From Desulfofundulus australicus DSM 11792 (lineage in GTDB: Bacteria; Bacillota; Desulfotomaculia; Desulfotomaculales; Desulfovirgulaceae), in the NCBI RefSeq assembly GCF_900129285.1, contig NZ_FQUW01000011.1, forward strand, positions 49,362 through 113,361: a stretch of 64,000 nucleotides of DNA, read 5' to 3'. This document shows, in pieces, positions 53,278 to 61,440 of the stretch (positions within the stretch are counted from its first letter, which is position 1; the number at the start of each line of letters is the position of its first letter). Both the position numbers and the translations under genes were made by a program. A model generated the notes under the pieces. That model had not been told where the DNA came from. It saw nothing but the letters and a program-made list of their open reading frames with translations, and made no database searches.

Positions 53278-53665
53278 TACCACTCTCCCGGCTGCATGGT
53301 GAAAAGCCCTGGCTTATCCCCTTCCAGCCCTTGCACCAGTACAGGCATGGCACCTACTCTCAAAAAACAATTCGCCGGTACGCCCAATGTTCCTGCCCGT
53401 ACCGGCATTGCTCTACCCGGAAGATATTACTATAAATTCATAATTCAAAGTTTAAAAAGTCGCAAGGCAAGTTCATAATCTTTCCCGGGATTGTATCAGT
53501 AAAATAACTAAACTTTATTATTATTATTTTTTATCCCAGCAGGAAATCAACCGCTCAAGGTAGAATAAAGTTGAAGTGTAGTTCTCCCGCCCCGGTGAAT
53601 TCAGTCGCAAGACGGCTATCCCGGCTGCGGAAGGGGTTGGGTATATTTTTACAGGTGAATATCTG
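53278..53665. other. Divergent intergenic region
   Basis: Lies between minus-strand regulator 2 and the plus-strand fdhD leader. It contains hairpin element copy B and A/T-rich sequence near 53410-53560 that should include promoters in both directions. No gene seen. Confidence 0.5.
53370..53409 (-). repeat. 40-nt hairpin element, copy B
   Basis: Same 40-base layout as at 42299-42338, with arms GCCGGTAC and GTACCGGC pairing perfectly over 8 bp. Relative to copy A a C-G pair is replaced by T-A, a compensatory change supporting RNA structure or a palindromic site. It lies about 93 bases upstream of the regulator 2 start. Confidence 0.6.
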
Positions 53666-53764
53666 GCTCTCCGAGCCAAAATACCTAAGGCGCTTTGGGG
53701 CTATGGTTTTTGGCCGTTAGGGTGCGCTGGGAAACCGGCGTGCCTTCCATTGCGAAAAGGAGAG
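53666..53764 (+). promoter_or_regulatory. Molybdenum/tungsten cofactor riboswitch (Moco/Tuco type) before fdhD
   Basis: CTCTCC at 53667-53672 pairs with GGAGAG at 53759-53764 (P1). Inside are the 11-nt tetraloop receptor halves CCTAAG and TATGG (53684, 53702), a GAAA tetraloop on stem CGCTGG/CCGGCG (53725-53740), and the 3' conserved GCCTTCC...GCGAAAAGGAG core. These are the hallmarks of the Moco motif. There is no room for stem P3, which is the described feature of the tungsten-associated Tuco variant. It should sense the pterin cofactor and control the downstream terminator. Confidence 0.88.
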
Positions 53765-53782
53765 CTGAGCCGGGTAAAGATT

Positions 53783-53828
53783 GCCGGGCAAGCTTTGCTT
53801 TTCGCAATGCTGCCCGGCATTTCATTTT
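53783..53828 (+). terminator. Riboswitch-linked terminator before fdhD
   Basis: GCCGGGCA (53783-53790) and TGCCCGGC (53811-53818) with a following ATTTCATTTT tract. Likely expression platform of the riboswitch. The tract is less uniform than usual. Confidence 0.6.
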
Positions 53829-53912
53829 ACCACGGAGACTCTGGCCAGGGACAGTTCTAAAAAAAAACCAGGGTATTGCCCTCAGGTGAAAAGAAAGGAG
53901 CAGCACCGGGGA

Positions 53913-54716
53913 GTGACTTTACTTTTTCTTTACGGGAAACGCAATATCACCATATTCGACCGGAACGGCATGCAGTCCGGCAGCGCCCTGATTGTAAGTG
54001 AAATGCCGCTGACAATATTCCTGAACGATGTGGAACTGGCCACCCTGACCTGTTCACCCGGCGCCTGCGAGGAACTGGCCGTGGGCTTTTTGCTCAGCGA
54101 GGGCCTGGTTCAAAACCCTGCGGACATCAGGGAAATTACCTGCCGCGAAGAAGACGGGCTGTTGTGGGTCCAAACCGATTCCCCGGTACCCCAGATGGAA
54201 AACTTTTTGCGCCGCCACATCGCCAGTTGCTGCGGCAAGAGCCGCGCTGCCTTATATTTTGTAAACGACGCCTACCAGCTGAAACCCGTACAATCCAAAC
54301 ACGTGTTTGCCGCCCCTCACATTTTGCGCCTGATGGGCCTGCTGGAGGAGAAATCTGCCACCTTCCACCTGACAGGTGGGGTGCACTGTGCCGCCCTGGC
54401 CGATGGCAGGAACCTGCTGGTCATGTTCGAGGATATAGGCCGCCATAATGCCGTAGATAAAGTTTTAGGCCATGCTTTTCTATAACGTATTGCACCTGCG
54501 GACAAGTGCCTGTTGCTGAGCGGCCGTGTTTCCTCGGAAATCCTCATTAAAGCGGCCCGCAGCGGTATTCCTCTGGTGGTGTCACGCTCGGCACCCACCC
54601 TGCTGGCCGTGGACCTGGCCGAACAGCTGGGCATAGCACTGGTTGGTTTTGCCCGCGGGCACCGCTTGAACGTTTATAGCCATGGAGAGAAGGTGGTAAC
54701 GCAAGCATCCGTTTAA
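53913..54716 (+). pseudogene. fdhD: FdhD, formate dehydrogenase accessory sulphurtransferase, in-frame TAA
   Basis: One frame from GTG 53913 gives a complete FdhD of about 267 residues apart from a TAA at 54483-54485 (codon 191): upstream VGFLLSEGLV, HIASCCGKSR, TGGVHCAALADG and ATFHLTGGV, EDIGRHNAVDKVLGHAFL; downstream RIAPADKCLLLSGRVSSEI and GFARGHRLNVY. FdhD passes sulphur from a desulphurase to FdhA and is needed for activity. The stop is TAA, so it cannot be selenocysteine. Both halves are fully conserved, so a point mutation, recoding or base-calling error are the options. The protein sits under one riboswitch and before another that controls fdhA2. Confidence 0.88.
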
Positions 54717-54814
54717 AAACGGCTGAAGCAACCCGGCTATCAGTCAGCCGCACTGGATCGGAACCCCCATCCCTTTAACCCGGAGTTTACAGCTGTGAAA
54801 AACAGGCTTCATAT

Positions 54815-54908
54815 GCTCCGAGCCTTTCTACCTAAAGCTTGTATGCCATGGTAAAAGGCCGCCGGGTAAGCCTGGAAACGGGCTTGCCTCCCGTGGTTGG
54901 AAAGGAGC
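54815..54908 (+). promoter_or_regulatory. Molybdenum/tungsten cofactor riboswitch (Moco/Tuco type) before fdhA2
   Basis: GCTCC (54815-54819) pairs with GGAGC (54904-54908). It keeps CTCCGAGCC, a variant tetraloop receptor (CCTAAAG...TATG), a GAAA tetraloop on GCCTG/CGGGC (54870-54883) and the strongly conserved GCCTCCCGTGG...GGAAAGGAG end (54886-54907). P3 again appears absent. A terminator follows at 55001. It controls fdhA2 and the moeA genes. Confidence 0.9.
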
Positions 54909-55000
54909 TGCGATTTGTCGGTAAGGACCGGACCCCACCGTCTTTTGGACGGTTTCCTGCATGGGTAGAGCCGGGGTCTTGAAGGCGAGCATCTATTGCA

Positions 55001-55027
55001 CCTCCAGCCATGGGCGGAGGTTTTTTT
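55001..55027 (+). terminator. Riboswitch-linked terminator before fdhA2
   Basis: CCTCCAGCC and GGCGGAGG form a stem (55001-55020) followed by TTTTTTT, 64 bases before the start. CTCC in the stem could alternatively pair with GGAG of the riboswitch 3' end, giving an antiterminator choice. Confidence 0.85.
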
Positions 55028-55090
55028 ATTGGTCGATTGACCTGTCATTTCCTGCGGCTCCCGTAAATACTTTCGAAAGGAGTGGTCGTT

Positions 55091-57769
55091 TTGGGATTGA
55101 TCCAGCTGCAAATTGATGGGAAAAAAGTTGAAGTTCCGGCCGGGACAACGGTGCTCGAAGCTGCGGAACAAACCGGAATTCACATCCCCCGGCTCTGCCA
55201 CGATCCGGAGCTTTCCCCCTGGGGCGGCTGCCGGCTCTGCATCGTGGAAATTGAAGGGATGCGCAACCTGCCGGCCTCGTGCGTAACCAGGGTGGCTCCG
55301 GGCATGGTGGTACGAACCGATTCACCGGCGGTGGTCGAGGCCAGACGGGCCATCCTGGAATTGCTGCTCGCCAACCACCCCCTGGACTGCCTTACCTGCG
55401 AAAAAAACGGTGAATGCAAGCTGGCGGAATATTGCTATGTATACGGTGTAAAAGAAAGCCCCTTCAGGGGAGAAAAACATAACTACGCTGTTGAAGACAG
55501 CAACCCCTTTATCATCCGCGACCAGAACAAATGTATTCTCTGCGGCAAGTGTGTACGGGCCTGTGCAGAAATTACCGGAAAAAATAACCTGGATTTCGCC
55601 TACCGGGGTTTCAATACCAGGGTGAGCACCTTCGGCAACAGCTCTCTTTTGGAATCGGATTGTGTCTTCTGCGGCAATTGTGTTTCTGTGTGCCCGACAG
55701 GAGCTTTAATGGAAAAACAAATGCAAAACAAGGCCCGCCGGTGGGAATTAAAACGGGTTAAAACCACCTGCCCCTTTTGCGGCACCGGCTGCAATTTCGA
55801 CCTATGCGTAAAGGATGGGAAAATAGTCGGCGTAGCCTCAAACCCGGACAGCGTTGTCAACGGCCGGGCGCTCTGCATCAAGGGCCGGTTCGGCTGGGAC
55901 TTCATTTACAGCGATAAACGATTGAAAACGCCGCTGATCAAGCGGAACGGGGAATTTGTACCCGCCTCCTGGGATGAGGCCCTGGATCTTGTTGCCAGCC
56001 GGCTGAGAGAAATCAAGGGAAAATACGGGCCCGGCTCTTTCGCCGCCTTGAGCTCCGCCCGGTGTACCAACGAAGAAAATTATCTCTTCCAAAAGTTCGT
56101 AAGGGCGGTGATGGGTACAAATAACGTAGACCATTGCGCCCGTACCTGACACGCGCCTACGGTGGCCGGTCTGGCCACTTCTTTCGGGAGCGGCGCGATG
56201 ACTAACTCCATTTCCGAGATAGCGGGGGCCGAGTTGTTATTCCTGATTGGTACCAACACCACGGAAGCCCACCCGGTGATCGGGTACAAGATCAGGCAGG
56301 CGGTCCGCCGGGGTGCAAAGCTCATCGTGGCGGACCCCAGGCGTATCGAACTGGCGGAGGAAGCCGATTACTGGCTCCGGCTTCAGCCCGGTACTGATAT
56401 CCCCCTCCTCAACGGCCTGATGCATATCATCATTAAAGAAGAGCTATACGATAAAACCTTTGTTGCGGAGCGGACGGAAAACTTTGAAGCCCTGAAGAAA
56501 ACAGTCGAAAAATATCCGCCCGCTTACGTGTCCCGGCTGACCGGCGTACCCGTTGAAGATCTGTACGCCGTAGCGCGTCTCTACGCCACCACGGACAAAG
56601 CGATGATTTTCTATACCCTGGGAATAACGGAACACGTCTGCGGCACCAGCAACGTAATGAGCATCGCCAACCTGGCCATGCTGACCGGGCATGTCGGGCG
56701 TCCCAGCACCGGGGTCAACCCGCTCCGCGGCCAGAACAACGTACAGGGAGCCTGCGACATGGGAGCGCTGCCCAACGTTTTTCCCGGCTACCAGCGGGTG
56801 ACCGACCCGGCTGTAAGGGCCAGGTTCCAGGAGGCCTGGGGCGTTTCCCTGCCGGCCGAAGTGGGGCTGATGCTCCCCGAAATGTTCGACAAAGCAAACG
56901 CCGGGGAGATCAAAGCGATGTATATACTCGGCGAGAACCCGGTCCTAACCGACCCCAACAGCAACCATATCAGGTCCGGCCTGGAAAAGCTGGAATTCCT
57001 GGTGGTACATGAGCTTTTCCTGACCGAAACGGCGGAATACGCCGACGTGGTGCTTCCAGCCGCCAGCTTCGCCGAAACAGATGGTACTTTCACCAATACA
57101 GAGCGCCGTGTCCAGCGGGTGCGCAAGGCCATAGAACCTCTGACGGGCAAGACAAACTGGCAAATTATCATGGCCCTGAGCACAAAAATGGGCTACCCCA
57201 TGCATTACCGGAACACGGAGGAAATTTTCGCGGAAATGGCCTCCCTTACCCCGTCTTATGCCGGTATCAATTACAGCCGGATCGACAAGGAAGGAATCCA
57301 GTGGCCCTGTCCCACCCCCGACCACCCGGGCACACCGTATTTGCACGCCGGGAGTTTCACCCGCGGCAAAGGGCTTTTCCAGGCCATCGACCACATTCCC
57401 CCGGCGGAACTGCCGGACAGGGAATATCCCTTCCTGCTCTCCACCGGCAGGATCCTGTACCATTACAATGTTACCACACCCTATTCTACAGGCATACGCA
57501 GCCTCTGGTCCCAGGAATACGCCGAAGTCAACCCCGACGACGCCGCGCGGCTGGGCGTGGAAACCGGGAGCAAGGTGAAGGTCATTTCCCGGCGCGGCGA
57601 AGTAGTCACCAGGGTACAGGTCACGGACCGTGTACCGCCGGGAGTTATCTGGATGTCCTTCCACTACCGGGAAACCCCGACCAACGTGCTGACCAGCTAC
57701 GCCGTGGATCCCATCAGCAAGACCGGTGAATATAAGGTCTGTGCCGTAAAAATAGAAAAAATAATTTAG
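55091..57769 (+). CDS. fdhA: Formate dehydrogenase alpha subunit 2, selenocysteine-containing
   Basis: 892 residues when TGA 56147-56149 is read as selenocysteine (residue 353; context [15 protein letters not shown]). Same domain order as fdhA1: [2Fe-2S], [33 protein letters not shown], molybdopterin domain from CPFCGTGCNFD, MGD-binding end with KVCAVKIEKII. The TTG start at 55091 has GGAG 8 bases upstream; the GTG 55082 would overlap it. It lies under a cofactor riboswitch and is followed by cofactor genes, and so is probably the tungsten-dependent form. No NuoF/NuoE genes accompany it, so its electron partner may be ferredoxin or shared. Confidence 0.95.
56147..56179 (+). promoter_or_regulatory. 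UGA selenocysteine codon and SECIS hairpin of fdhA2
   Basis: Twelve bases after the UGA, GTGGCC, loop GGTCT, GGCCAC (56162-56178) form a stem, with the same GGUCU loop as fdhA1 and E. coli fdhF. Stem sequences differ between the two copies while pairing is kept. Confidence 0.85.
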
Positions 57770-57781
57770 GGGGCTCCGTCC

Positions 57782-58807
57782 ATGCGATTGGTACCTGTTG
57801 CAGAAGCTGTGGGCATGGTTCTCTGCCATGATATCACCAAAATCGTCCCCGGCGTTGAAAAGTGCCGGGCTTTCCGGAGAGGACACGTCGTCAGGAAAGA
57901 GGACATCCCTCTGCTCCGGGACCTGGGCAAAGAACATATTTATGTCTGGGAACCTGCCCCCGATTTGATCCACGAAGACGAAGCAGCCCTGCGCCTGGCC
58001 CGGCACGCTGCAGGGCCGGGCTTGAGCTGGGACGAGCCCAATCAGGGGAAAGTTAGCCTCAAAGCCACTTGCGACGGCCTGCTCAAGGTTGATAGCGAGC
58101 GGTTGAAGATGGTTAACAATCTCGAGGGTGTTATTCTGGCCACACTGCATAATAACCGGGTGGTGGCCAGGGGACAGTTTGTTGCCGGAACGAGGGTAAT
58201 TCCCCTGGCCATTCACCACAGCATCCTGGAAGAAGCGGAAGGCCTCTGCTCCCAGCCCGCCCCCTTGCTGAAAGTCAAGCCTTTCCAGCCGCTCTGGGTA
58301 GGGGTTATAACGGCGGGGACTGAAGTTTACGAGGGGAGGGTTCGGGACGGATTTTGCAGCGTCATTCGCCAGAAAATCGCTCCCTTTGGTGGCAGGTTTT
58401 TAAGCCAGGTCATTGTTCCGGATGACCCCCTGATTATCGCGCGGGAAATCCGGCATATGATCGAGAAAGGTGCGGAACTTGTCCTGGTGACAGGCGGCAT
58501 GTCCGTGGACCCCGATGACGTAACCCCTCAGGGAATCAGAGCCACGGGGGCGCAGGAGATCTTCTACGGAGCGCCGGTACTCCCCGGTTCGATGTTTATG
58601 CTGGCCTATCTGGGACACGTTCCCGTTTGCGGCCTGCCTGGATGTATCATGTTCAACCGGACCACTATTTTTGATCTCATCATTCCACGTATTTTTGCCG
58701 GGGAACGCCTGAGCCGCGCGGAGATTGTGGCGCTGGGCCACGGCGGCCTTTGCGAAGAGTGTGCGGTCTGCCGTTACCCGGCCTGTTCCTTCGGCAAAGC
58801 AACTTAA
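57782..58807 (+). CDS. Molybdopterin-binding (MoCF domain) protein with Cys-rich tail
   Basis: 341 residues. A MoeA-like N-terminal region is short and lacks the usual MDGYA motif; the C-terminal MoCF-biosynthesis domain has VITAGTEVYEGRV, GAELVLVTGGMSVDPDDVTPQGI and GLPGCIMFNRTTIFDLIIPRI. The protein ends LCEECAVCRYPACSFG, four cysteines that could bind a metal or iron-sulphur cluster. It lies 12 bases after fdhA2 and 23 bases before a full moeA. Possibly a pterin chaperone or insertase for the formate dehydrogenase. ATG 57782 follows GGGGG. Confidence 0.75.
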   Translation: MRLVPVAEAVGMVLCHDITKIVPGVEKCRAFRRGHVVRKEDIPLLRDLGKEHIYVWEPAPDLIHEDEAALRLARHAAGPGLSWDEPNQGKVSLKATCDGLLKVDSERLKMVNNLEGVILATLHNNRVVARGQFVAGTRVIPLAIHHSILEEAEGLCSQPAPLLKVKPFQPLWVGVITAGTEVYEGRVRDGFCSVIRQKIAPFGGRFLSQVIVPDDPLIIAREIRHMIEKGAELVLVTGGMSVDPDDVTPQGIRATGAQEIFYGAPVLPGSMFMLAYLGHVPVCGLPGCIMFNRTTIFDLIIPRIFAGERLSRAEIVALGHGGLCEECAVCRYPACSFGKAT

Positions 58808-58830
58808 TTCAGGCCTGGAGGCATCGGCAA

Positions 58831-60096
58831 ATGCTGGTTAACGTAACCTGGGAGGAGGCCCTGGAATACCTTCTCGATTTCATTACCCCTTTACCCCGGG
58901 AACTTGTTTCCTTGAAGCAGGCTTTGGGGAGGGTTATCTCCCGGGATATATTTGTTACCCGGGACATACCTTCCCATCCCCAATCGGCAGTGGATGGCTA
59001 CGCCATTCATATCGATGATGTGGGGCTCCGTACAAGTTTTGTCATCAAAAATTACATCTGCAAGGGGAACTTTTATGTTTCCCCGTTGAGCCCGGGTCAG
59101 GCGGTAGGGGTGCTAACCGGAAGCCCCCTGCCCGCCGGCACGGGGGCAGTCATTCCAAAGGAGTCAGTCATAGTCGACGAAAACCGCGTGGTCTTTGCAG
59201 GCAAAATCTCCCCGGGCAGCAATATCAGGCAGGCGGGGGAGGACTTTCGATCCGGGGAATTGCTTGTAAAACGGGGGACCATTCTCGACCCGGGCATGAT
59301 CGGTGTCCTGGCCGCCCTGGGTTATGGTGAGGTGCCGGTATACCGCCGTCCCAGAGTGGCAATTCTCAGCCTGGGACATGAAATCGTTCCCTGTCACGTT
59401 ACCCCCGCCCCGGGCCAGGTTCGGGACAGCAACGGCCCTCTTCTAGCTTCTCTTGTCTCGCGTGACGGGGGAGAGGTTGTCGGCGTGGAGATCGCCGGCG
59501 ACGAAAATGCTGGTGGGGCAAAAAAGCGTTTGCAAAGGCTGCTTCAGAATGCTGACCTTGTGCTTACAATCGGGGGAACTGCCTCCGGAGCATGCGACCA
59601 GGCGCTACCGGTACTGCGGCAGACTGGAGCACGTCCACTGTTCTGGGGAATCCGAATAAAACCGGGCAGCCACAGCGGCGCGGCAATCCATGATTCCAGG
59701 CTGGTTATTTCCCTTTCGGGAAACCCGGCGGCCTGCGCGGTAGGTTACCAGCTTCTTGCTGCACCCGTATTACGTGCTTTTCAGGCGCTCAACCCCTACC
59801 CGTACCGTATCCATGCCTTATGTACCGACCGTTTCCCTAAAAAAGGAGGGCCCCGCCGTTTCCTCCGGGGCCATGCGGTATGCCGTCAGGACGGGTGGGA
59901 AGTAAAATTGCTGCCGGGCCAGAAATCCAGTATGCTCCGTTCTCTCATCAATTGGAATGCGTTAATTGATCTTCTGGCAGGACACCCTCCCCTGGAGCCC
60001 GGGTCAAAAGTACCCACGCTCCTTCTCACCCCCCTGCCGCTGGAAAAAGGAGAACTGACCGGTGAAAGATACCCCGCCCATCCCGGAAATAGTTGA
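58831..60096 (+). CDS. moeA: MoeA-type molybdopterin molybdotransferase
   Basis: 421 residues from ATG 58831 (GGAGG 9 bases upstream). QSAVDGYAIHIDD stands in for MDGYA, with PLPAGTGAVIPKESV, LSLGHEIVPCHVTPAPGQVRDSN, TIGGTASGACDQ and SLSGNPAACAVGYQLL. It is the third clear MoeA of the window and the most divergent. Fed by the riboswitch, it is probably dedicated to the metal of fdhA2. Confidence 0.85.
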   Translation: MLVNVTWEEALEYLLDFITPLPRELVSLKQALGRVISRDIFVTRDIPSHPQSAVDGYAIHIDDVGLRTSFVIKNYICKGNFYVSPLSPGQAVGVLTGSPLPAGTGAVIPKESVIVDENRVVFAGKISPGSNIRQAGEDFRSGELLVKRGTILDPGMIGVLAALGYGEVPVYRRPRVAILSLGHEIVPCHVTPAPGQVRDSNGPLLASLVSRDGGEVVGVEIAGDENAGGAKKRLQRLLQNADLVLTIGGTASGACDQALPVLRQTGARPLFWGIRIKPGSHSGAAIHDSRLVISLSGNPAACAVGYQLLAAPVLRAFQALNPYPYRIHALCTDRFPKKGGPRRFLRGHAVCRQDGWEVKLLPGQKSSMLRSLINWNALIDLLAGHPPLEPGSKVPTLLLTPLPLEKGELTGERYPAHPGNS

Positions 60097-60514
60097 ACAG
60101 TACCTGAAGGCAAGCCTGCCCGGAGACCGGCACCGCCAAAGAATCATCGGCCGGGTAATTATAAAACTGTTGGCGGCAGGATACAGCCTGGGAAAAGCCC
60201 TCCCTCTGTTTTTCTGGGAACTTGCAGATCTGGAGCCGCCACTGACCCAGGCGGAGGAATTGCTCTTCTGCGCCCTCCATCATATATTTCACACCTGCCA
60301 TAACACCAGGATTAACGGCAAGAAGGACGCTTTTGAAATCCTGAAAATACCGGAAGAAAAGATGGCTTTAACCCCAAAGGAGGTGTTGAAAGAGGCCAAA
60401 CTGGCTTACTGGAAGCAGTTCAACGAATTAACCCGTGACCCCAAAAATTTATTGTTAAATGCCCGTAAAATTATCACTGCCAAAAAGGCATTCGACTTCC
60501 TGCAAACACTTTAA
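60062..60514 (+). CDS. Hypothetical protein between moeA and the DUF169 gene
   Basis: 150 residues; GTG 60062 overlaps the moeA end, so it is co-translated. Basic and helical, no membrane segment. Around residues 100-150 (TPKEVLKEAKLAYWKQFNELTRDPKNLLLNARKI in parts, ending KKAFDFLQTL) the spacing is reminiscent of a degenerate J-domain but HPD is absent (TRDP in place). I do not recognise a family. Context suggests a role with the formate dehydrogenase or cofactor. Confidence 0.5.
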   Translation: MKDTPPIPEIVEQYLKASLPGDRHRQRIIGRVIIKLLAAGYSLGKALPLFFWELADLEPPLTQAEELLFCALHHIFHTCHNTRINGKKDAFEILKIPEEKMALTPKEVLKEAKLAYWKQFNELTRDPKNLLLNARKIITAKKAFDFLQTL

Positions 60515-60556
60515 TACACACGACCAGTTGCCAAAAAGGAAAGGAGAGCGATAAAC

Positions 60557-61366
60557 GTGGAAGCAACAGCAACAAAGCAAAGTATGACCGGTACCGCTAA
60601 AATGAATTATGCCATAGCCCAGGAAATGTTCGAAAGGTTACTCAAGCTGGATTACCACCCGGTTGCCATTAAGTTTTTTAAGTCTGCCGGAGAAGCTGGA
60701 AAAGTCCGGGCCGATAAGAAAATAGCGGCCAGGTTCACTTTCTGCCAGTACGTGGCTGCCTCCCGCATGGCCGGTTACGTGTTGAAAGGGACAAATGAAA
60801 ATATTTTATGTGAAAACTGCCTGACGACTTTTGGTTTTACTGAACCTTCTGATGAAGAAGCCAGGGGGCACATGAAATATGTGGTGGATTTTGAAAAGGC
60901 GAAGTACGTGGTGGCAACCAAACCGCGCCTGCCCCTGGGCCTGATTACTGGTTTTATGACAGCACCGCTGGCCAAAACCCCCGTGGAGCCCGATGTGGTC
61001 ATCTTCGTCTGTAATCCCCTGCAAGCATACCATATTTTAAACGACTATATCGCAGCTTTTGCCGTACACCCCCTGCAGTTCAATCACACTGTAAACTCGG
61101 CTGTTTGCGGGGGCACCGTGTGGACTTACCTGAACCACAAGCCCAACATGAACACCATGTGCGCCGGCAGCTACACCTCCGGTAAAACGGAAAAAGGTGA
61201 AGTGAACGTCTTCATCCCGGGCGACCAAATACTGGACGTAGCAAAACAATTGGTCTTGCGCACCGAAGTTTATAACGGGGCTTCCCTTCTTTACAGCGGT
61301 ACCGAATGGCCGGGGCTTGACGTCTGCAAGAAGTGCCCGATGATCCGTTTTAAAGACGGAGAATAA
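60557..61366 (+). CDS. DUF169 family protein
   Basis: 269 residues: YHPVAIKFFKSAGE, CQYVAASRMAGYV, ARGHMKYVVDFEKAKYV, PPLAKTPVEPDVVIFVCNPLQAYHI-like and GEVNVFIPG, plus cysteines (CENC, CKKC). DUF169 proteins are common in anaerobes near tungsten and formate enzymes, function unknown. GTG 60557 follows AGGAGA. Confidence 0.82.
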   Translation: MEATATKQSMTGTAKMNYAIAQEMFERLLKLDYHPVAIKFFKSAGEAGKVRADKKIAARFTFCQYVAASRMAGYVLKGTNENILCENCLTTFGFTEPSDEEARGHMKYVVDFEKAKYVVATKPRLPLGLITGFMTAPLAKTPVEPDVVIFVCNPLQAYHILNDYIAAFAVHPLQFNHTVNSAVCGGTVWTYLNHKPNMNTMCAGSYTSGKTEKGEVNVFIPGDQILDVAKQLVLRTEVYNGASLLYSGTEWPGLDVCKKCPMIRFKDGE

Positions 61367-61440
61367 TATAGCTCACCCATCAAGGCTTGTAAAACAAATT
61401 CAAACAGTTCACAATCAATTTCTTGAAGGGAGGCAAGACA

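Noticed and set aside
54483..54485. Selenocysteine or programmed readthrough at the fdhD stop
   Set aside because: The codon is TAA, not TGA, and no hairpin supports recoding.
56945..58219. 424-codon minus-strand frame opposite fdhA2
   Set aside because: Antisense to a recognised gene with all its catalytic motifs.
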